Below, one piece after another: positions 59,601 to 64,000 of a DNA stretch of 64,000 bases. Numbering within the stretch: position 1 is the stretch's first letter; every line of letters starts with the position of its first letter. The notes beneath the pieces are model-generated. The model had not been told where the DNA came from and ran no database searches. It saw only the letters and a program-made list of their open reading frames with translations. The stretch is from Saxidomus purpurata (taxonomy: Eukaryota; Mollusca; Bivalvia; Venerida; Veneridae), in assembly GCA_022818135.1 (NCBI GenBank), contig JAFMSR010000018.1, forward strand, positions 37,777,734 through 37,841,733, written 5' to 3'. The translations under genes were made by a program, and so were the position numbers.

Positions 59601-62600
59601 CCCACATAATAAAGATTTTATATTACACACGGTGCCTTTGTCATTTGAAATTATGCTTGTCCAAGACATTACTCCATAACTACTCAATGGATTGACTTTA
59701 TATTTTATACAGTGATAGAGGACATTGAGAGGAAGTGCACTGACCAAAAACAGTAAATCTTCCCAGTACAATTTTGTAATTTATTATCTCCCTTTGTCAT
59801 TTGAAATTATGCTTTTCCAGACATAACTCCATAACCACTCATGATCTACACTGTTTGCTGTTAGTGCTCACAATCAGTCAGTTTTCATTGAGCAAGCACC
59901 CCTTGAACCAATTAATTTGAAAGAGGGAAAAGTCTATTTTAGAAATTTAGTGAATAAGTGTAAAAACATACTCCCCGGGTGAATGTTAAGCTCCCTGTTA
60001 ATTTAAGCACACCGCAAGGTGAATATCAAAATTCTGTTTAATCTGACCTTATTTTGCATTGGTTTGCATCATAATCCTGAAGTAACAAGGCTAAGCCGGA
60101 TTTAAGAAAATACAACTAAAATATGCTGTCAGTGTACAGTAACTTGCATTTATAGTAACTTAGTCCAAGTTGCACAGTTTTTGGAAATAAGACTTTGCTA
60201 AGGTTTCTCCCGAGTTAACAAATTTTCTGTCATGAAAGATTTCCTGTTTTGTTTGCATTCCTTTTAAAAAATATGGATAGGTACTGGTCATATTCATAAT
60301 GAATTTATTATGAGAAAATCGGCTTAAAAAATATTTTAAAAAATCAGCTTATATCTTACGGAATCAGCCTATATCTTAAAGGGGCATACCTTACAACTGG
60401 TACATTAGTGTCTCAAAATGTTAAAAATAGGCTGAATCTATGTAAAATAAGTGCATTTTTCAAGAAGAACATAAATGATATATGTCAAGAAAATGTCTGG
60501 TATCTGTACTAAAATTAAGGCCAATAGATCGTTACCTTTTATAATAAATCACTATTCACCTTAAAATTAAGAACAACCATAAAATGAAGGTTTAACGGCG
60601 CTACCACACATCTTTCTCACTTTATATTTTACTAGGTACTACTGCTTTTATTTGCTTTTTTGTTTGGGGAAGATGCTTTCCATTAATATATTACTTACAG
60701 TTTTTAACTTATTTCAAAATGTATCCAGTTTCAAGGTATCTATCATTAAGAAATAGATTCCACATTCAATTTTTTTACATTGTTTTCTTTCTTCATGAAC
60801 CGAGCTACATGATATACACCCCACCCCCTTGGTACCCAATCATAATGAAATTAGTCTGATTGTTTTTCTGACACAAGGTAAAATCAATGGAAAACTTTTT
60901 AACACTGGTTACCTCAGTTTATACTTAAAGTGACATTATGCGCATTTTTTTCAAGTAAAAATTCAGCTGAAAATGGTGTGTGTACTAAAGTGTAGAAAAA
61001 ATAATAACTTTTAACCCAATACACCAAACTCTTCCCGCTACCAGTATGAAAAAATAACTTTCAAAATATTGATTTTCTTATTTGACTGGGAGAGTCAATT
61101 TAAGAAAAGAACTGCATGCAGGAGTTGCTTCCCTTCCACTGCCGAAATATCTACCAACATCAACAACGACACATATCAGTCCGATTTTTTTTTATCTAAA
61201 GCACCAACTTCAAATACTAATGCGGCATAATCATTAATTTAACACATTTAAATGCACAGCAACCAAAAATTGCTTTTATAAAACTGTCACCAAAAATACA
61301 CTGTGCAGTAATATGCGCATAATGTCACTTTAAACTTCTTGAAAATTGGTCACAATGTTAGTCTTTATGAAGTCTTGGTCAAGATTAAAACTGTGTCACA
61401 TTGTTGCTAAGTTTATTTAAAAGCTTTTTAAACACTTAAAGATATGAACTTACCCTCGTAAGTATGGTGACCCAAATTATGTATGTTTTATGGTATTGAC
61501 AGCACTGAAGAGGCAAAATTTTATACCCATTCATGATGAAATTGGTAAGAAGGTATGTCCTCACAAACTGTGATTGGTCACATTTGGTCAAAAACGATCA
61601 GTAGCTCATCAGGTCAGATGATAAGATAAACTTGTGAACTTTCTAAAGACCACCAGTTTGTTTAGGGAATGTAAGTACAGTGACACAGCTTGGTTTCTTT
61701 AACATTTGGATCTTTAATTTCCTCCTGAATAATGCAGATGTGATCAAGGCACATATGTTCTTCCCTGGTATAGCCACAGGTGAGCAATATAGGGCTGACA
61801 TACCTCTAAACTTTTAGTTACATTGTTAAAGAAGCAATTAAAAAAACAATTATAATTAATATATAATTAAAAAATATTTAAGCACCGGCCTAAATGAAAT
61901 ACTGATATGAACTTTAGTCCTTACTCTCATAAGTATCTTGACCCAAATTTTGTATGTTTTATGGTATTGATATTAAAAAGATTAAAAAGATTAATATTTA
62001 TAGATTTTCGGCTTTAGAGAGATTCATGCAGTTGATTGATTTTTCTCCCAGCGGCAATGTGATTAAGAAAATTCCAATTGTAACAACCCATGCATGTATA
62101 TAAAACATCAATAAAAATCTTGTATTTCTTTTCATAGCTGCCTTTGATTTGAGATATAAAACTGTATCATTCAAGGGGATGTTTATGGATAAGATTTTGC
62201 TCAAGTGACACACTTATAATGAAAATTTATTGCAATGTTTGGGACATGAAATCATTTTGAAGTAGACGTGTATTGTGTTTGCCTAGTTACAGTTACTAAT
62301 ATAATTATATATCTATAATGTTTCGTGAGATTTAAATTTAATTTAGAGATATTTAAAAATCCGGAAGTTTAGAAACATTAACAATCAGGACTTTGTTTTC
62401 TTGTGTTTAAGCTGGGTTTTTAAAAAAAAAGAAATACCAGTACTTATTCTTTGTTCCTGGACTGTATGTTACATGTTCTTGGCTTTTTGGACATCTCTCT
62501 ACTTGTGTAGGCCCAATTGGACGGATTAACAATCAGAAAGTTGGATAGACTTAAGGCTGTTTAAGGAAGAAGAACACCATCATGAGTATGAACAAGTATG

Positions 62601-62774
62601 AAACTTTGCCACCAATAAATGCCAGTTGGAATAATGGATCTTATGATTTAACTAATTACAGGGTGGATTATAGGCCACATGACATAGAACGACCCTTCCA
62701 ACACAAACCTGATGAATATATTAAACCACAGGGTGAATTTGATGGCCATACTTCATATAAACAAGAATATGTGG
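50642..62774 (+). CDS. SAXO: Stabilizer of axonemal microtubules (SAXO) family, 5' exons
   Basis: Three exons: 50642-50679 (MSKRCICEICTC, donor GG|GTAAGT), 57999-58172 (acceptor TTTTTCAG, donor AG|GTAAAT) and 62662-62774 (acceptor AATTACAG, donor GTGG|GTAAGT). Phases 2, 2 and 1 join without gaps to 108 codons; later exons lie beyond the window. The cysteine-rich start CICEICTCGRHRCPHRPT and the LSEYTQVY block match vertebrate SAXO1/SAXO2 (FAM154). Then come Mn-type microtubule-binding modules ending PFDDSTTNRVDYRPH and GEFDGHTSYKQEY (pattern F-[DG]-x-T-[TS]-Y/N-x-x-[DE]-Y). The family stabilises axonemal and centriolar microtubules, so expression in cilia or sperm is expected. SAXO1 and SAXO2 cannot be told apart here. 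Intron 1 (7.3 kb) contains several transposons. Confidence 0.9.
51284..51595 (-). repeat. tRNA-derived SINE, minus strand
   Basis: On the minus strand a tRNA-like head near 51590-51525 carries the B-box remnant AGTTCAAATCCTTG. The centre at about 51444-51405 (GGGCATGTAAAAGAACCAAG) and the tail match the copy at 25140-25446. It lies in SAXO intron 1. Confidence 0.7.
51895..52321. mobile_element. hAT-type MITE with 8-bp target duplication
   Basis: The ends are TAGGGATGTAATCAATTC and, reversed, TAGGGATGTCATTGATTAA. Both flanks carry the 8-bp direct repeat TATATAAC (51887-51894 and 52322-52329). Inner sequence is rich in TATCGATATATCGAT palindromes near each end. At 427 bp it is non-autonomous. 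Eight-base duplications and T/CAGGG ends are typical of hAT elements. Confidence 0.9.
53136..56485. mobile_element. 3.35-kb terminal-inverted-repeat element
   Basis: The ends are inverted repeats of at least 76 bp with few mismatches, starting CACCCCGGGTATT[TC]GACTA and including GACGACAGATGTATATACAT. Both flanks carry TAACA (53131-53135 and 56486-56490), a candidate 5-bp target duplication. Further in, related phrases (GATACG, AACGCAG, CGGCAGATG near 53540-53620; TACGTATCCACCGTCTGCGT near 56010) form secondary inverted repeats. No transposase-like frame is present, so it would need factors in trans. The element lies in SAXO intron 1 and encloses the foldback element at 54032. Confidence 0.85.
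54032..54797. mobile_element. Foldback element with repeated GAATACAGCTCC hairpins
   Basis: The left end GCATTGTAAAACCGGATACA matches the reversed right end GCATTGTAACACCGGATACA. Inside each end are several copies of GAATACAGCTCCC in both orientations, which form local hairpins (for example GAATACAGCTCCCC-AGTGAGCTGTATTC near 54060). TTAT flanks both ends, a possible 4-bp target duplication. The centre holds unique sequence without a supported gene. Confidence 0.85.
57560..57985. repeat. Dispersed repeat with AGGTCAAAGGTCAAGGTCAC
   Basis: AGGTCAAAGGTCAAGGTCAC and a second GAGGTCAAAGGTTAAGGTGA lie about 115 bp apart, with 'ttggtcata' and 'tgatcaat' phrases repeated around them. It is a degenerate tandem unit just before SAXO exon 2. 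Confidence 0.55.
58180..60920. other. SAXO intron 2, first half: no exon seen
   Basis: It includes degenerate repeats at about 59150-59480 (two copies of 'aggtcaaaattaacctgaccc/aagattgacttcaccc' followed by 'ggtcact') and a homopolymer block at 59490-59547. I found no phase-compatible exon in it. Confidence 0.5.
59490..59547. repeat. Poly(C), poly(T/A) homopolymer block
   Basis: About 18 C residues are followed by TTTT, A runs and T runs. Such junctions are prone to sequencing or assembly error. Confidence 0.85.
60929..61329. mobile_element. MITE with TTAA target duplication
   Basis: The inverted ends are AGTGACATTATGCGCAT, and TTAA lies directly outside each end (60925-60928 and 61330-61333). 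TTAA duplication is a hallmark of piggyBac-type insertion. Truncated relatives lie at 12081 and 27772. It is about 400 bp, noncoding, and lies in SAXO intron 2. Confidence 0.85.
61340..62650. other. SAXO intron 2, second half: no exon seen
   Basis: Two related stretches start near 61436 and 61900, containing 'gaacttaccctcgtaagtatggtgacccaaattatgtatgttttatggtattgac'-like sequence; they are degenerate direct repeats. An ATG-started frame just before exon 3 (62582) is intronic under the splice model. Confidence 0.5.
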
Positions 62775-62804
62775 GTAAGTACCATGAAGAGTGCCAAAAG
62801 AAAC

Positions 62805-62985
62805 TTGGGAGTGATGGTGTAGATGTTAAGGTGTCTGCCGCTCATCCCTGAGGTTACGGGTTCATGCCCTACTGAAGTCAAGACCGTACCTCGTCATATG
62901 ACACCAGTACTGGTTTTTCCAGGAAGACAGGATAAGCTTCAAGCTTTCTTCACAATCGAGCTAAATTAGCTTAGTATAAACAAAA
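62805..62985 (+). repeat. tRNA-derived SINE, family shared with 11.5 kb
   Basis: Head GATGGTGTAGATGTTAAGG, B-box-like GGGTTCATGCCCTAC near 62860, body ATGACACCAGTACTGGTTTT and CTTCAAGCTTTCTTCACAAT. It starts about 30 bases after the SAXO exon 3 donor. Confidence 0.75.
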
Positions 62986-64000
62986 ATTAAATAAAATAAT
63001 AAAACTTGTGTTTAAAACCTGATATAGAGAATAATACATGTATATAGAAACTTGCAGCCTTTAAAACAAACAACAGAACTACAGGAAATGTTTGGAGCCT
63101 TTACTGCAGAAGAAATGAAATTTTGCCGATGTCATATGCAACCATTAATTGAATTCCTCTTACGTTTATATAGGCAGTTAAAGTGTCTTCAGTGGGACGT
63201 GTTTAAGTAATGAAATCTGCATTAGATGGGCATGGTTTCTTCCAATTTGCATAATTGATTCCATAATGGTCTATAATACTCAAGCTGCTGCTTGTCAAGA
63301 ATTTTTAGCAGAATTAATTATTAACTCCTTATTTATCTTTAATCTGTATTATGTATGTTCCAGTTTATAAAGAATGTACCTATATTTATAGGTTAATATT
63401 TCAGAAACATATTGTATTTGTATCAAATTAAAATCTAAAAATCATCAACATGTATCAGGTTAGTAAATATAATACATGCCTGAAACGATTGATAAGAAAA
63501 GGCTTTGTTAATGCGTATAATTCAAATTAAGAAAATAAGATATTTTAAGCTAGAGTGCAATATTGAATCTGCTGTATCATGAAGCACAAATCTAGTTTTC
63601 CAATCCAAGATATAACATGATTTTGAAACTAATACATCATGTACTGCAACACAGAACCTATTCAGACAACTAATAAAGCAACATACCCTTCAGATATTAA
63701 ATTATTAATACAACTGTCCTCAGCAATTCAAAATATCTGCTGCAACTTGTGAACTTCAAGAGACCGATTATAGGAAAGCTTCAATAAATTATAACTTGAA
63801 GTTAAAACCTGCAGCACTAAATAATAGATATAAAAGGAATAGACCTGAACTGATTCACAGTGATTCACATTACAGTGTGGAGACATGATATGGCTCACGC
63901 TGATAATCTTATTCTTGCATTTCTGATTGACATTTCCGATGATCTTACCAATGCAGGAAAACTCAGTCTGGCACCCCTCCAATGCCAGACGACTCTTATG
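62986..64000. other. Window end, no exon recognised
   Basis: Presumably SAXO intron 3. I looked for a phase-compatible exon with the Mn-type module and found none I could support. Confidence 0.45.

Noticed and set aside
62582..62661. MSMNKYETLPPINASWNNGS start upstream of SAXO exon 3
   Set aside because: It could be an alternative first exon, but the AATTACAG acceptor at 62661 joins exon 2 in phase and restores the conserved TTNRVDY module, so I treat this part as intron.

Overview
This is eukaryotic nuclear DNA, AT-rich, with short exons, long introns and dense decayed transposons. The gene families, the tRNA-derived SINEs and the intron repeats of about 140-180 bp with phrases such as 'aagggccataattc' and 'gaccttgacc' point to a marine bivalve mollusc, possibly a clam. 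The species cannot be named from the sequence alone. No bacterial operon, CRISPR array or virus was seen.

Five protein-coding genes are supported, four on the minus strand. (1) A gustatory-receptor-like seven-transmembrane channel gene (2050-6249, minus) has four exons and 458 codons, and ends in the family signature TYFFVLWQF. (2) The mitochondrial ribosomal protein gene MRPS30/mL65 (11083-15856, minus) has four exons and encodes 471 residues. (3) An unrecognised coiled-coil protein of 504 residues (19903-21682, minus) has two exons. (4) FBXW2, an F-box/WD40 substrate adaptor (34835-40469, minus), has six exons, encodes 514 residues and contains a GC-AG intron. (5) The 5' part of a SAXO-family axonemal microtubule-stabiliser gene (50642 to beyond 62774, plus) is represented by three exons; the rest lies outside the window. 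I rebuilt the exon chains by hand from splice sites, reading phase and remembered family conservation. The genes are not functionally linked and no cluster logic is apparent.

The rest is repeat-rich. 0-2 kb: SINE and minisatellite. 4.1-5.1 kb: a 21-bp minisatellite inside receptor intron 1, running up to the splice donor. 9-10.7 kb: degenerate repeats and a SINE. 12-14 kb: MRPS30 introns with a tandem array, a SINE and a MITE fragment. 16-19 kb: a dead LINE and SINEs. 24-27 kb: SINEs, a microsatellite and a tandem-core element. 31-34.7 kb: two tandem-core elements. 35-40 kb: FBXW2 introns with a minisatellite and tandem repeats. 41.9-49.6 kb: a transposon-rich intergenic zone with four copies of one small family, LINE remnants and two inverted-repeat elements. 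51-62 kb: SAXO introns with a hAT-type MITE, a 3.35-kb terminal-inverted-repeat element that encloses a foldback element, and a TTAA-flanked MITE.

The most noteworthy points are the complete receptor gene with three phase-0 introns near its C-terminus, the minisatellite that abuts its splice donor, the nested inverted-repeat elements in SAXO intron 1, and the GC-AG intron of FBXW2. I found no clearly new multi-gene system.
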